Counted from the first letter of the stretch, positions 26,720 through 36,130 are shown. The stretch is DNA of 64,000 nt from Treponema vincentii (GCF_018336815.1 NZ_CP050497.1:930001-994000); one strand, 5' to 3'. Numbers and translations are program-made. Notes: generated by a model from the sequence alone, not told the origin.

Positions 26720-28741
26720 TTACCGGCTTTTAAATATTTCATATACCTGTAACGCCATCAGACGAATCCGTTTGTAGACATTTTCAGCAGCTGCAATAGG
26801 CTGTAGATCGTTATCTTTGCCGGCTTCGTCGTTAAAAAAGAGCACGGCGACCAAATCTTTCGCAAAACCGTTTTTGATTTTCTCGTCTATTGTGTTGAGC
26901 TGTGCAATCAAGGCAGCCTGTTTCCGGGCACTGCTCCCGTTGCCGGAACTTCCACTCTTACGTGTGCCTTCTTCACTGTATTTCGCTAAGCGGTGGCACA
27001 ACGCTTCTGCCTTTTCCGCTTGGGCTGCAAGACCGGCGGCGCTCTCGGTCATTGTCTTGACCGAAGCGGCTAACAGCCGCTTCCGCGCGCCGCAGCTATC
27101 TAAAAATGCTTGGGAGTACACGCTTTTTACGAGCGTCTCCAGCCGTTTATTAATTGCGGCGCGCGGGAGGCCGCCGGTCATGCCCGCAAAATCTTCCGCA
27201 GTGCAGGCAGGCATTCCGGGTATGAACACCCCGTGCGGCATAAGGTTAAAGGTTTTAACCACCGGATATTTGGCAAGTGTGCTTTCAAACCACCACGCAT
27301 AGAGCAGCATACGGCGGTCGGTCAGTACCGTTCCTCCGGCGTAATCCTCGTGCAGCGAAGGAAATGCCGAATATAAGCTATTAAAATTCGCCTGCTCTGC
27401 GGAAGCAACGCGGGTAGAGCGGGTATGTACGGCTTCTTCAAAGGTACTGCCTGCAAAGTGCGTTTGCTTACCGGGATAGGCCAAATCCAGTCCCGCCATG
27501 ATAACGGGCTTGGCGCCGATATACCGCGCAAAATCCCACGCAGTTGTTGCAACCGAACCTCCGGCGGCGAGCGTACAGTCTTTATTGCCGTTCTGTTCTT
27601 CACCTTTGCCTTCAAGATAACGGGCAAAGGGCGCCGAAGATTCGGAGAGGAACACTGCGCGGTAACGCTGTCGGAGTACCGCCGGAAAAACCGCCGCCTC
27701 GCTGATTAAAATGGACTTGTGTGTATCCAATCCGGCGGTATGCAGGTAGTTCCAATACTGCGGGTCAAAGCTGAGAATAAAATCCGGCGTAATATCTGCC
27801 CGTAAACATGCCCGCATTGCCGTATCCACCGCGATAATCAGAAAATCTTTGCCGCTTTTTTTAATCTGCTCAAGATGAGCAGTTAAACTCGGTCCGCCGG
27901 CAAGGACGACGGCAGCCGTATCGGAAAAAGCATTTTTAAAACAGTCGATCTTTGCCGTCGTGCAAAGCCTATCGAGGTTTTTTACCGTGTTTTTTAGCCA
28001 CAGCCTACCGAAGCGTTCCAGCGTTTTTGCATTGATGCTGTTTTTCATTTTATTCCGCTCAAGCAGCGTAAAAAAAGTTCCGTACCACGGCTTATACGCT
28101 TCGGCGAGAACGGGCGCTTTAAACAGTATTTTGCCGTTCCATCCCGTTGAAGCGAGAAATGAGGCTGCCTCTTCCGGCTGTGTTCCAATCAGCAGGCTTA
28201 AACGCCGGTGCCGGAAAAGGGCGGCGAGGCGGCGGGCGGCCAAGCAACACAGAAAAATGTTGGAGTCCGCTTCGATGATTACCGCTTCGGCAGCGGGAAA
28301 GCGTTCGATATACAGCGAAGCAAGATAGCCTAACCCAAGCCCCGTAAAGATACAGCGGCTCTGCGTCTCTGCCGTTTGGAAAAAGTCGGAATCGAGGATA
28401 CGGCGGGCTTCTTCTTGGGGATTGTATTTGGAGTGCACAAAGCTGACCTTTACCGCCAGCGTCGGTGTATGTTCCATGCCTCTTGCTTTTGCTTGTACTA
28501 ATCGGTATTCGGGCGGTATAGCTTGTAAACACTGCAAGGCTGTTTCCGGCAAATTGAGTCCGAGTCTTGCCGCCTGTTCGGGAAAGCGGGCGGTAAAGTC
28601 CTTACAATTTTGGAGGAATACTTCGGCATCGATGGTAAAGGGTATGCCGACAGAAGCTATTCCGGCACCGATAGAAGCGCCGTTGTTACCGGCAGAAGCG
28701 GCGCCGACAAAACCCGCGCCGTTATTCAAGGGTGAGTTCAA
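26720..28741 (-). CDS. Motility-associated factor (Maf/DUF115) glycosyltransferase-like protein
   Basis: Maf proteins transfer nonulosonic acid sugars to flagellins in several flagellated bacteria. The 673-residue protein has an N-terminal Maf region and a central DUF115/MptE-like core: AAVVLAGGPSLTAHLEQIKK, FLIIAVDTAMRACLRADITP, DFILSFDPQYWNYL, then AAGGSVATTAWDFARYIGAK and PVIMAGLDLAYPGKQTHFAG. It starts at a TTG overlapping the PBP stop region by 20 bases, with AAAGGA upstream; the start is not certain. It is the last gene of a lepB-PBP-maf run. A role in flagellin glycosylation is inferred from the family. Confidence 0.8.
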   Translation of the reverse strand: MNSPLNNGAGFVGAASAGNNGASIGAGIASVGIPFTIDAEVFLQNCKDFTARFPEQAARLGLNLPETALQCLQAIPPEYRLVQAKARGMEHTPTLAVKVSFVHSKYNPQEEARRILDSDFFQTAETQSRCIFTGLGLGYLASLYIERFPAAEAVIIEADSNIFLCCLAARRLAALFRHRRLSLLIGTQPEEAASFLASTGWNGKILFKAPVLAEAYKPWYGTFFTLLERNKMKNSINAKTLERFGRLWLKNTVKNLDRLCTTAKIDCFKNAFSDTAAVVLAGGPSLTAHLEQIKKSGKDFLIIAVDTAMRACLRADITPDFILSFDPQYWNYLHTAGLDTHKSILISEAAVFPAVLRQRYRAVFLSESSAPFARYLEGKGEEQNGNKDCTLAAGGSVATTAWDFARYIGAKPVIMAGLDLAYPGKQTHFAGSTFEEAVHTRSTRVASAEQANFNSLYSAFPSLHEDYAGGTVLTDRRMLLYAWWFESTLAKYPVVKTFNLMPHGVFIPGMPACTAEDFAGMTGGLPRAAINKRLETLVKSVYSQAFLDSCGARKRLLAASVKTMTESAAGLAAQAEKAEALCHRLAKYSEEGTRKSGSSGNGSSARKQAALIAQLNTIDEKIKNGFAKDLVAVLFFNDEAGKDNDLQPIAAAENVYKRIRLMALQVYEIFKSR

Positions 28742-30599
28742 TGATCATTCCTTTTACAACCGGCGTTCCCGCTGCCGGACTTTGAGCCGTTACATAGCCG
28801 TCTCCGGTCAGCTTAACCGTAATATCGGTTCTGCCTAATAAATCGAGCAGCAGCCGTTTCGGAGTACCGAGCAAATCGGGCATCGTGTCGCCGACGGTTA
28901 CGGGTGTTTGGCGGTGCGATTTGATAATGCCGGTATGGGTTATGTTCGGAGCATTTGCCCGCCCCATACCGCGATAGTCGATAATTGCATTGGCTGCTTC
29001 CGAGATAGCCGGCGCGGCAACCAACGAACCGTAGGTTTCCCCGACGGGACGGATAACCGCCATATACAAAATGACCTGTGGGTCATCGACGGGAAAAATA
29101 CCGATACAGCTGCTGAGATAATCGGTGGAACTGTAGCCGCGCCCATCCGCTTGCGCCATCTGCGCGGTACCGGTCTTAACGGAAATAGGTACGCCTTTAA
29201 TCGAAGCCCGAAAGCCGGTACCGTCATCGGCGGCGGTCTGCATATAACCGAGTACCGTTTTTGCCGTTTGCGCTGAAATAACCTGCTCAAGCGGTTTCGG
29301 TTTATGCCGGTAGACCGGTTTCCCTGTCGAGTCCAGAATTTCGGACAAAAGACTGAGCTTTAATGTTTTGCCTTTATTGGTAAACGCCGTTGCAGCTTGT
29401 ACAATTTGCAGGGAGGTAACGCCGATTTCCTGTCCAATCGCAATCGTGTGCTTGGTACGGGTAGACCACGATGATACCGGCGCAAAAATCCCTGCCGCTT
29501 CTCCGGGCAGTTCAAGACCGGTTTTTTTTCCAAAGCCGAATGCCCGCAGCTTTTCAGCGAAGGCTGCGGCATCGGTTTTGTCGGCGATCTGCGCCATTCC
29601 GTCGTTGCAGGAAAACCTGATAATGTCGCGTGGCGTTACTTGACCGTGTACCCGCAAGCACCGGATCACGTTTTGGTCTTTTTTGTCATTCAACTGACGC
29701 GGTTTAAACACAAATTGTGCATCACAGGTGTAGACATCGGAATCCTTCGTTGTGCCAAGTTCTAAAAAGGAAGCTATTGAAAAAATCTTAAAAACGGAAC
29801 CCGGCTCATAGATAAAATAGGCGGGGCGATCAAACCGTTCCTCTTGAGTGCTGGAAGAAAAACGCGCTAAATCAGCGGAAGGTTCGTTTATGTATGCAAG
29901 GATTTCGCCGGTCTTTGCATCGGCAGCCAAAAAAATGACCGCCTCTGCCTTGGAACTCTTCATTGTCCGTTCGGCTATCTGTTGCAGCATATATTGAATG
30001 GAAGCATCGATTGTTAAGGCAACCGTATAACCGTCTTTGTCGGCGCCGGCAGTGCCTTCAGGCGGGGAGAGAATGTTTTGCATGGAATATTCAATGCCGG
30101 TCAACCCTTTGCCGTCATCGCCCAGATAGCCGATCAGCGTTGATGCGAGTTCATTTTCAGGATAGATGCGGTTTGCTACCGCTTCAAGCCGTAAGCCCTT
30201 GAGTCCATATTCCCGTATGGCATCTTTTAAAATCTCTTTTTCATTTTCACTCAACTTCTTCTTTAAATATAAAAAATTCGATTTTGAATCTTGCATTTTA
30301 TCAAGCAGCTCTGATTCCGAAATTTCAAGAATCGGTGAAAGGATATTGACAAGCCGATTGACGTCGCTAATCAGTGTTTTATTTACCGATAGGTTATACA
30401 GCGTTGTCGCCGCCGCTAAGATTTTTCCGTTCCGATCTAAAATTGATCCTCGCTCGCGAACCTTCTTAACGGTGTGTACTTCCGGTTCCGAACCAAGCAT
30501 CGCCCGCGCATATTTTGCGACAATTAAGCCGGTAAAGATGAGCAAAAGGCCGATAAAAAAGATGATGCGTTTTTTAGAAATAAAATGATTTAGTTCCAT
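28722..30599 (-). CDS. ftsI: Class B penicillin-binding protein (FtsI-like) with PASTA domain
   Basis: This is a transpeptidase that cross-links septal or side-wall peptidoglycan in the periplasm. The 625-residue protein has one N-terminal membrane helix (residues 11-29) and a dimerisation domain (RERGSILDRNGKILAAATTL). The transpeptidase domain has catalytic S268-x-x-K271 (EPGSVFK), S330-C-N332 and K475-T-G. A C-terminal PASTA-like domain (MPDLLGTPKRLLLDLLGRTD) follows. Its ATG overlaps the lepB stop by 10 bases. FtsI rather than another class B PBP is inferred from the PASTA tail and length. Confidence 0.9.
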   Translation of the reverse strand: MELNHFISKKRIIFFIGLLLIFTGLIVAKYARAMLGSEPEVHTVKKVRERGSILDRNGKILAAATTLYNLSVNKTLISDVNRLVNILSPILEISESELLDKMQDSKSNFLYLKKKLSENEKEILKDAIREYGLKGLRLEAVANRIYPENELASTLIGYLGDDGKGLTGIEYSMQNILSPPEGTAGADKDGYTVALTIDASIQYMLQQIAERTMKSSKAEAVIFLAADAKTGEILAYINEPSADLARFSSSTQEERFDRPAYFIYEPGSVFKIFSIASFLELGTTKDSDVYTCDAQFVFKPRQLNDKKDQNVIRCLRVHGQVTPRDIIRFSCNDGMAQIADKTDAAAFAEKLRAFGFGKKTGLELPGEAAGIFAPVSSWSTRTKHTIAIGQEIGVTSLQIVQAATAFTNKGKTLKLSLLSEILDSTGKPVYRHKPKPLEQVISAQTAKTVLGYMQTAADDGTGFRASIKGVPISVKTGTAQMAQADGRGYSSTDYLSSCIGIFPVDDPQVILYMAVIRPVGETYGSLVAAPAISEAANAIIDYRGMGRANAPNITHTGIIKSHRQTPVTVGDTMPDLLGTPKRLLLDLLGRTDITVKLTGDGYVTAQSPAAGTPVVKGMIIELTLE

Positions 30600-31129
30600 A
30601 GTAACCGACCGCAGATACTATCAACCGAGACAAACCCGTAATCGCGGGAGTCGCGGGATTGGGGTGCATTATCGCCGAGCGCCAAAATAAAACCGGTAGG
30701 AACATATTGTTCGGCGTGCGGTAAAAATCCTCCCAGATTCCTGAATTGCACACGGTTAAGCGCAACAGTTCTATTATCGTCTAATTTAAGTGAGCCATAA
30801 CTTTCCGGCGCTTCTTGCGAGGCTGTAATAAAATGCAGTTCCATATTTTCTATTTTTACGCAGCGCTTTACAACATACCGACCGTCGATATGATAGAGCA
30901 CCGCGTCCCCTGTTTGTGGCATCCCCCAGCGGCAAAGATACCGGTTGGCAGCGGGGAGCGGAATGCCATACGCCAATTTCCATATAACGACAACCTGCCC
31001 ATCGAAAAGAGCAGGCTCCATCGAATGCCCCGAAATCCGCCTTATATCTAAAACATAGCTTTTTAAAAAGAGAATGCCGCCTATTAACACAAGGAAGCAT
31101 AGGAATCTTCTTTGAACCGGTTTTTTCAC
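30590..31129 (-). CDS. lepB: Signal peptidase I
   Basis: It removes signal peptides from exported proteins at the membrane. The 179-residue protein has one N-terminal transmembrane segment, the catalytic SGHSMEPALFDGQ box (Ser in SM), the lysine region YVVKRCVKIENM, and the GDNAPQSRDSRDYG box. It heads the lepB-PBP-maf run. Confidence 0.95.
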   Translation of the reverse strand: MKKPVQRRFLCFLVLIGGILFLKSYVLDIRRISGHSMEPALFDGQVVVIWKLAYGIPLPAANRYLCRWGMPQTGDAVLYHIDGRYVVKRCVKIENMELHFITASQEAPESYGSLKLDDNRTVALNRVQFRNLGGFLPHAEQYVPTGFILALGDNAPQSRDSRDYGFVSVDSICGRLLWN

Positions 31130-31212
31130 CGGCTAAAGATAGCAAAAAAGCAAGATTTTTTCCAGCGGGGAATAACAGGGCGCTACAGGACATTGCTTTT
31201 CAGTATCTTAGG

Positions 31213-31252
31213 AAGTGCTGATTAAAGCGAGGAGCTCATTTAATCAGCACTT
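31213..31252. terminator. GTGCTGATTAAA hairpin, copy 1
   Basis: AAGTGCTGATTAAA (31213-31226) and TTTAATCAGCACTT (31239-31252) form a perfect 14-bp stem, placed right after the stop of the 31257-32459 gene. A near-identical copy with the same loop (GCGAGGAGC) is at 35840-35879. The + side ends in TTTTCC; a terminator or processing role is likely. Confidence 0.65.
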
Positions 31253-31256
31253 TTCC

Positions 31257-32459
31257 TTATTCGCCGAATTTATTGAAATAGCCTTGAATAAAAATAATTG
31301 GCGTTCCTTTATCGCCGCTGCCGGAAGTAAGGTCGCACAGCGAACCGATGAGGTCGGTTAATTGACGGGGAGTGGTTCCTTGGGCTTCTTTTTGATCAAT
31401 CTGTGATGAAAAGGCATTTTTTTTATGCTCGCTGATGTAGGTAATCATCGCTTGGTACTGCTCTTTATCGGACAAATTTTTAAAGTTGTTGTCCGCAAGG
31501 TATTTCAATTTTACCTCATGTGGCGTACCGGATAAGCCTGCGGTAAAGCCGGGGGAAACGACAGGATCGGCGAGCTCCCAAATCTTTCCGACGGGATCCT
31601 TAAAGGCTCCGTCTCCGTATACCATCACCTCAACCGTTTTACCGGTTTTTTCTTTAAGCATGTGCTGAATTTTTTCTACCAGTGCTTGGCAATCATTCGG
31701 GAAGAGCTTGATGGAATCTTCGGTTGCCTTATTTGAACCGAGCAGCCCATACACGCTGTTGTATCCGCTGCCGTTAACCGGTTGAGCGAGTACATCGTCA
31801 AGACCATACACACGAGTTGCGCCGTGTTCTTTTAACCGCCGTTTTGTACTTTCCCGTGTGTGGATATCGCAGACAAGCACGTGTTTTGTTGAGGAAAGAA
31901 CAGCGCACGGATCATTTGCCAATAAAATAGAAGATTGTGCATTGTATTTTTTGATGATTGAGTTATAAAAAGAGATGTAATCGATACCGGTAAACGGGTG
32001 TTTATATACCCCGAAGCGTTGCGTAAATTCCTCCGCCGTAAACGTATCCTGCCATGGATTTACCGATTCCGCTTTACCCGTATCGGGATCCATCAGCCGG
32101 TTCCCCACCTCGTCGGAAGGATAGCTCAATACAAGCGTTAGTCTGTTTCCAGCCTTTGCGATACCCTCCAAACAGATTGCAAAACGATTTCTGCTTAGAA
32201 TAGGAAATACCAAACCGATGTGCTCGTTTCCGAACTTTTCTCGTATATCGGCGGCAATCTGATCGGTAGAAGCATAGTTCCCCTGCGCTCTCGCCACAAC
32301 GGACTCTGTTACAGCGAGAATATCCCGATCGTGAATGGAAAAGCCTTCCGTTTCCGCCGCCGACAAGAGCGTTTCTACTGCTATCGTGGCAATATCATCT
32401 CCGGCATGTACAATGGGTGCTATCAATCCCCGCGAAACCGTTCCGATCTTCTGAGGCAT
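31257..32459 (-). CDS. Coenzyme F420-0:L-glutamate ligase (CofE)-like protein
   Basis: The 400-residue protein carries the CofE fold pattern: VSRGLIAPIVHAGDDI, FSIHDRDILAVTESVVARAQ, GLVFPILSRNRFAICLEGIA, LLANDPCAVL, VYGLLGSNKAT and VMVYGDGAFKDPVGKIWELA. CofE adds glutamate to coenzyme F420 using GTP. Spirochaetes are not known to make F420 and no other F420 genes are nearby, so the true substrate is probably a different gamma-glutamyl acceptor. The start is supported by AAGGAGAG 6 bases upstream. It appears to be transcribed alone, with a hairpin at each end. Confidence 0.75.
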   Translation of the reverse strand: MPQKIGTVSRGLIAPIVHAGDDIATIAVETLLSAAETEGFSIHDRDILAVTESVVARAQGNYASTDQIAADIREKFGNEHIGLVFPILSRNRFAICLEGIAKAGNRLTLVLSYPSDEVGNRLMDPDTGKAESVNPWQDTFTAEEFTQRFGVYKHPFTGIDYISFYNSIIKKYNAQSSILLANDPCAVLSSTKHVLVCDIHTRESTKRRLKEHGATRVYGLDDVLAQPVNGSGYNSVYGLLGSNKATEDSIKLFPNDCQALVEKIQHMLKEKTGKTVEVMVYGDGAFKDPVGKIWELADPVVSPGFTAGLSGTPHEVKLKYLADNNFKNLSDKEQYQAMITYISEHKKNAFSSQIDQKEAQGTTPRQLTDLIGSLCDLTSGSGDKGTPIIFIQGYFNKFGE

Positions 32460-32520
32460 AATCTCTCTCCTTAGAATACTCTCGTAGAACGCAATGGATT
32501 ATTGAGAGTATCCTTCCATT

Positions 32521-32904
32521 TTATTTTAACCGAGCGGCGGCTGTTTCGGCTTTTGCCCTGCTCGGATATAACTCTACAAAGGAGCGTTGCAGCCATCCAT
32601 CCGTAAGATGTACCCACAGTTCGCTCTCCGAATCTTTTGATACGAATTGTGTCCCTGTTACTTCGTATATCTCTTTTCGCCGTGCATGGTTGACAATGAT
32701 ACCGTTTGCTCCAGGGCTATCTTTTAATGAGATATAGGTTTCGACAATAACGGCAAACCGGTCGGCGTCATTTACGGCTGAATCAGGCGGCAGTATAACA
32801 GAATCGAGTGTTGCGCGATTGGTACAGGAGAACAAGCAGGAAAAAAGGCAGAGCACAACAATGCGGCATACGGCACCCACGCCGCTTCGTATCACATTTT
32901 TCAC
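32521..32904 (-). CDS. Small lipoprotein with SH3-like domain
   Basis: The 127-residue protein has an N-terminal signal with lipobox-like LFSC (VLCLFSCLFSCTNRATLD), so it should be lipid-anchored. The rest (VIVETYISLKDSPGANGIIV, then FVSKDSESELWVHLTDGWLQ) resembles a bacterial SH3 domain. It lies 2 bases after the NUDIX gene and is co-transcribed with it. Function unknown. Confidence 0.75.
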   Translation of the reverse strand: MKNVIRSGVGAVCRIVVLCLFSCLFSCTNRATLDSVILPPDSAVNDADRFAVIVETYISLKDSPGANGIIVNHARRKEIYEVTGTQFVSKDSESELWVHLTDGWLQRSFVELYPSRAKAETAAARLK

Positions 32905-32906
32905 AA

Positions 32907-33299
32907 TTATAACTGATAAAATTTCCGGAGTTCGGGAATGAACAGCGCATCCGATGGAACTATCGGGATATTCTGCAGTTCATCAAGTAAAAACCATTTT
33001 AATTCGGAGTGCTCGGAGGAAACGCATGTTTGCCCCTCCGGAATTATCACTTCGTAAGCAAAAAGCTCGAAATTACGGTGTTCATTTTGAAAATGTTTAT
33101 GCGCAATAAACCGACCGACGGATATGCTAACGGCAAGCTCTTCTTCATACTCGCGGATTAATGTCTGCTCGTGTGTTTCGCCTGCTTCACACTTTCCCCC
33201 CGGAAATTCCCAATGTTCTCCGACATCGCCGCCGGGTGTCCGCAAACCCAGCAGGAACTTGTTATCTTTCCGAACAATACCTACTACCGATTGGCGCAT
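32907..33299 (-). CDS. NUDIX hydrolase (MutT-like)
   Basis: The 130-residue protein has a complete Nudix box (GGKCEAGETHEQTLIREYEE then EL) after an EHWEFPGGK lead-in, as in 8-oxo-dGTP diphosphatases. HSELKWFLLDEL near the end fits the MutT subfamily. It lies 3 bases after the membrane-protein gene. Oxidised-nucleotide cleaning is the likely role. Confidence 0.92.
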   Translation of the reverse strand: MRQSVVGIVRKDNKFLLGLRTPGGDVGEHWEFPGGKCEAGETHEQTLIREYEEELAVSISVGRFIAHKHFQNEHRNFELFAYEVIIPEGQTCVSSEHSELKWFLLDELQNIPIVPSDALFIPELRKFYQL

Positions 33300-33302
33300 A
33301 GG

Positions 33303-33701
33303 CTATAAGAACAGTACCTGCGAAAAAAGCAGGTGGGTAACACCGGCAAATAGGCAGAAGAAACCTATCGGTTGTTCAAAGTTAAGAATACGGGTTAAGA
33401 ACGGCGGCAGTGTCAGCTGATTTTCAGAGGCTTTAATCCAACGCTCAAAGAATACGATACAGCCGAGAATGCCCGAAAGCGCGGGGATAATATCGCCGAC
33501 CAACGGTGTATTCCCTGCGACGGGACTGAGAAGTTTAAATACGGCCGAGATTCCCGAAAAAATCAGAAGCACCAGTAAAAATGTCGGATCGTTTAAAAGA
33601 GGGTATTTGATATTGAATTCCTCTTTGTCTTTTGCGGAAAGGAGTAAAATTCCCCCCATCATAAGGTTTGTGGTAACAGAAAGAAAATAGAAAGGTAACA
33701 T
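33303..33701 (-). CDS. Small membrane protein upstream of the NUDIX gene
   Basis: From the ATG at 33701 (GGGAG 6 bases upstream) the protein is 132 residues. It has four hydrophobic segments: LPFYFLSVTTNLMMGGILLL, FLLVLLIFSGISAVF, IIPALSGILGCIVFF and IGFFCLFAGVTHLLF. I do not recognise the family. It is the first gene of a tight three-gene unit with the NUDIX and lipoprotein genes. Confidence 0.7.
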   Translation of the reverse strand: MLPFYFLSVTTNLMMGGILLLSAKDKEEFNIKYPLLNDPTFLLVLLIFSGISAVFKLLSPVAGNTPLVGDIIPALSGILGCIVFFERWIKASENQLTLPPFLTRILNFEQPIGFFCLFAGVTHLLFSQVLFL

Positions 33702-33790
33702 ATATGTGCTCCCATAACGCATAATAAGCGCTTTTATACAGAATATCGTATTTATAAAAAAAAAGCAATTCATAACGAAGCATTTGTCAG

Positions 33791-33931
33791 GGTAAACGCA
33801 TCAGTCGGTCATTTTACCAGTCCCGCAGAATAATGAGGCTATCCAAGCAGAGTTTCGCCGATTGGCGGCTCAAATGCTTGTCATGCCTCATTATTCTGCG
33901 GAATTTGATTTACTTGTCTGATGCGTTTACC
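33791..33931 (+). repeat. Nested-palindrome repeat element, copy 2 (141 bp)
   Basis: The outer stem is GGTAAACGCATCAG (33791-33804) with CTGATGCGTTTACC (33918-33931). The middle stem is CCGCAGAATAATGAGGC (33823-33839) with its perfect complement at 33885-33901. The inner stem is AAGCA/TGCTT (33845-33849, 33875-33879) around a GCCG/CGGC hairpin. Relative to copies 1 and 3 the changed bases are mostly changed on both arms; two inner-hairpin pairs are lost. Confidence 0.9.
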
Positions 33932-33947
33932 GTGTTTCTGAAAAAGA

Positions 33948-33979
33948 TTGTGCAAAATTTTATCTAAAATTTTGCACAA
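33948..33979. repeat. AAATTTT hairpin, copy 1
   Basis: TTGTGCAAAATTTT pairs with AAAATTTTGCACAA around a 4-base loop. It directly follows the nested-palindrome element, as a related hairpin does at 36884-36907, where GCA/TGC is replaced by GCG/CGC. Confidence 0.7.
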
Positions 33980-34053
33980 AAGGAATGCAGCACATCAGAA
34001 TCGAGGGGTTGACCTAAAATGGAATTTCCTTCATAATTACCCTGTTGCTTTTT

Positions 34054-34127
<74 letters not shown>

Positions 34128-34171
34128 AATAATCCCGATAAAATAAAAAGAAGGTAGGCATAGAACCGCGT

Positions 34172-35122
34172 ATGGATATATCAAATCTTGATCCTGAGCT
34201 TGCAGCCTTGTTGGAAGATATTCCTGTAGCGCCTTCTGCTTCTGCTCCGTCTCTTGATCTCTTCGATGATATCGGCGACGATATTCTTCTATCAGCTTCA
34301 CCTCAAGCTTCCGGCAGTTCGGAGCCGAGTCCTGCCAGAGTTGACCTAACCATTAAAGAGTTCCCCAAAGTTAAACGTTTTTATAATGATACTCCGCACA
34401 CCTATTTTGATTCGGCGGATTTTTATAAAAAAGTGTTAAGAAATTGCGGTGAACCTTCTCAACGTTTGCATAATACGCTCACAAAATATCTTACCACACG
34501 CGATCAAAAAGACCGTACTGTATACCGGCAGCAACTTGTCACAAATTATTGGCAGTTTATTTCCGTACTTGTGTTAAAATTACCGACAGACGAATCCGCA
34601 ATCGAAAAAAAGTATGCGTTACGGTACGGACTCATTTTGCCGACACTTTTAACCGCTGAACAAAAAGATACGTTTGCAAAGATTATCGATGAAAATCCTT
34701 ATAATGAGCCTATTTATTACCTTGATGAGTGGTTCCATGATATTGCCGTCGGATTGATTAATCCTTCTTCCACTGATGAGGTACGGACAAAACAAAAGAA
34801 TATGTCGACTCATTTCCAGCAACTGCTTAATAAGGCGCAGGGAAAATTGCAAAGTGCGGAAAATTTGCTTCGTGCCAAATCGGATGAACGCTCCAGTGCG
34901 GAAGAATTGGTAAAAAATCAAATCCATGAGCTGTTTGTACATGACAACATTGCCGGTTTTGCAGGAATAAAAGCGCCTTTTACTGAAACGCAAAAGCGCA
35001 ATGTAAGCGATTTAGGCGATAATCTGAGGCGAATCCTTGCACTGGATAAAGAGCTAACGAACTTTTTGAATGAGTATCATCGTGTAGATGAAGATGTCCG
35101 CTCCTTGCGTGAAAAAAATTGA
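34172..35122 (+). CDS. Conserved treponemal hypothetical protein
   Basis: The 316-residue protein has an acidic, Ser/Ala/Pro-rich first 55 residues (ELAALLEDIPVAPSASAPSL) and a helical remainder ending in a coiled coil (AQGKLQSAENLLRAKSDERS, then DKELTNFLNEYHRVDEDVRS). There is no signal peptide. It overlaps the next gene by 35 bases, so the two are coupled. I do not recognise a domain. Confidence 0.75.
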   Translation: MDISNLDPELAALLEDIPVAPSASAPSLDLFDDIGDDILLSASPQASGSSEPSPARVDLTIKEFPKVKRFYNDTPHTYFDSADFYKKVLRNCGEPSQRLHNTLTKYLTTRDQKDRTVYRQQLVTNYWQFISVLVLKLPTDESAIEKKYALRYGLILPTLLTAEQKDTFAKIIDENPYNEPIYYLDEWFHDIAVGLINPSSTDEVRTKQKNMSTHFQQLLNKAQGKLQSAENLLRAKSDERSSAEELVKNQIHELFVHDNIAGFAGIKAPFTETQKRNVSDLGDNLRRILALDKELTNFLNEYHRVDEDVRSLREKN

Positions 35123-35831
35123 AATCAGCGGTGACGGTGAGCTGAATGTCTCCGATGTAAATACGGAGCTGGAAACCGTTCGGCAAATGGTTAAGATGAC
35201 CTGCGGACGGCAAGGAAATCACTTTCCTATTTTATCGCGCGAATTCTTCCGCTGTACACCAAATGAAATCGGCATTAGAGAAAACGTATTGGAGATTATG
35301 CGCTGGATTGAAAGTATTGACTGCGAAGCGTATTGCCGCCAGTACCGCTCTCAGCTGAATAGAATACCTCCGTTCGTGGTGCTTATTCCCTCTTATGGCG
35401 ATATAGGTTTTTGTTGGGAACCCTTCGATCGGTATAATCGCGTAACCAGCCGCGGACGCATTGCCATTCCGATGTATACAAAAAATTTGAAAAATGCACT
35501 TTTAACGGCTACCGCTGACCTTCGATGGCAGGTCGCAAAGGAAAAGGCATCATACTATTGGATGGAAGAAGGTTTAACCGGTAATTACTATCAATGGTTC
35601 CAAGCTCAAAAACTGAAAGGCGACGTAAAAGAATACTTTATCGAAGATTACTTAATCTGGATGACTAAGGAAAGCGAAGGAATACAGAAGCTTGATAGGG
35701 AAGTACGGAATGTATTCTGGCGCTATATGCCGTTCAGCAAGGCGGTTAAAGAAGAGCTGAAAACCCGAGCTCCTGTTTATCAAGAGCTGTGCCAAAAAGA
35801 TTTAAACCGTCAGATGTCCGACGGCTATTAA
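35088..35831 (+). CDS. Conserved treponemal hypothetical protein
   Basis: The 247-residue protein contains PFVVLIPSYGDIGFCWEPFD, SRGRIAIPMYTKNLKNALLT and KEKASYYWMEEGLTGNYYQW. It is cytoplasmic by composition. It is encoded overlapping the end of the previous gene, and the pair ends at a hairpin shared with a convergent operon. The first Met codons (MKM) lie inside the upstream gene. No function can be assigned. Confidence 0.75.
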   Translation: MKMSAPCVKKIEISGDGELNVSDVNTELETVRQMVKMTCGRQGNHFPILSREFFRCTPNEIGIRENVLEIMRWIESIDCEAYCRQYRSQLNRIPPFVVLIPSYGDIGFCWEPFDRYNRVTSRGRIAIPMYTKNLKNALLTATADLRWQVAKEKASYYWMEEGLTGNYYQWFQAQKLKGDVKEYFIEDYLIWMTKESEGIQKLDREVRNVFWRYMPFSKAVKEELKTRAPVYQELCQKDLNRQMSDGY

Positions 35832-35839
35832 TCCTTTGG

Positions 35840-35879
35840 AAGTGCTGATCAAAGCGAGGAGCACATTTAATCAGCACTT
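35840..35879. terminator. GTGCTGATTAAA hairpin, copy 2 (bidirectional)
   Basis: AAGTGCTGATCAAA (35840-35853) and TTTAATCAGCACTT (35866-35879) lie between two convergent gene sets. The copy at 31213-31252 has the same loop. Confidence 0.75.
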
Positions 35880-35896
35880 TCTCTTGTTTTTGCGGC

Positions 35897-36130
35897 TTAT
35901 TTTTTGTTATTTAATCCGTATTTGTTCATTATCTTCTTCATAATTTTACCATAAAAGAAAAACGATAATACAATACCGGCAATAACTGCAAAAGGCAGCG
36001 CTGCAAAAATACGTTCATTCACGAATTTTGCCAGCAAAATAATGATTGCAGCACATACTGCGCTGCATCCGGCAATAAGTACGAGCGTTACCAATGTCCC
36101 GATAATTAAAAAAAGAATAATATTCCGCAT
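35897..36130 (-). CDS. Small two-helix membrane protein
   Basis: A 77-residue protein with two hydrophobic helices (NIILFLIIGTLVTLVLIAGC and FAALPFAVIAGIVLSFFFYG) and a basic tail. Its ATG directly follows the lspA stop codon (TAAATG), so the two are co-translated. Function unknown. Confidence 0.7.
   Translation of the reverse strand: MRNIILFLIIGTLVTLVLIAGCSAVCAAIIILLAKFVNERIFAALPFAVIAGIVLSFFFYGKIMKKIMNKYGLNNKK

Larger units (their letters stand above)
33702..34053. other. Intergenic region filled by repeats
   Basis: This spacer holds the full nested-palindrome element (33791-33931) and a perfect AT-rich hairpin (33948-33979) before tRNA-Ala. TTGACC at 34011 may be a -35 for the tRNA, but I cannot pair it with a good -10. 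Confidence 0.5.
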
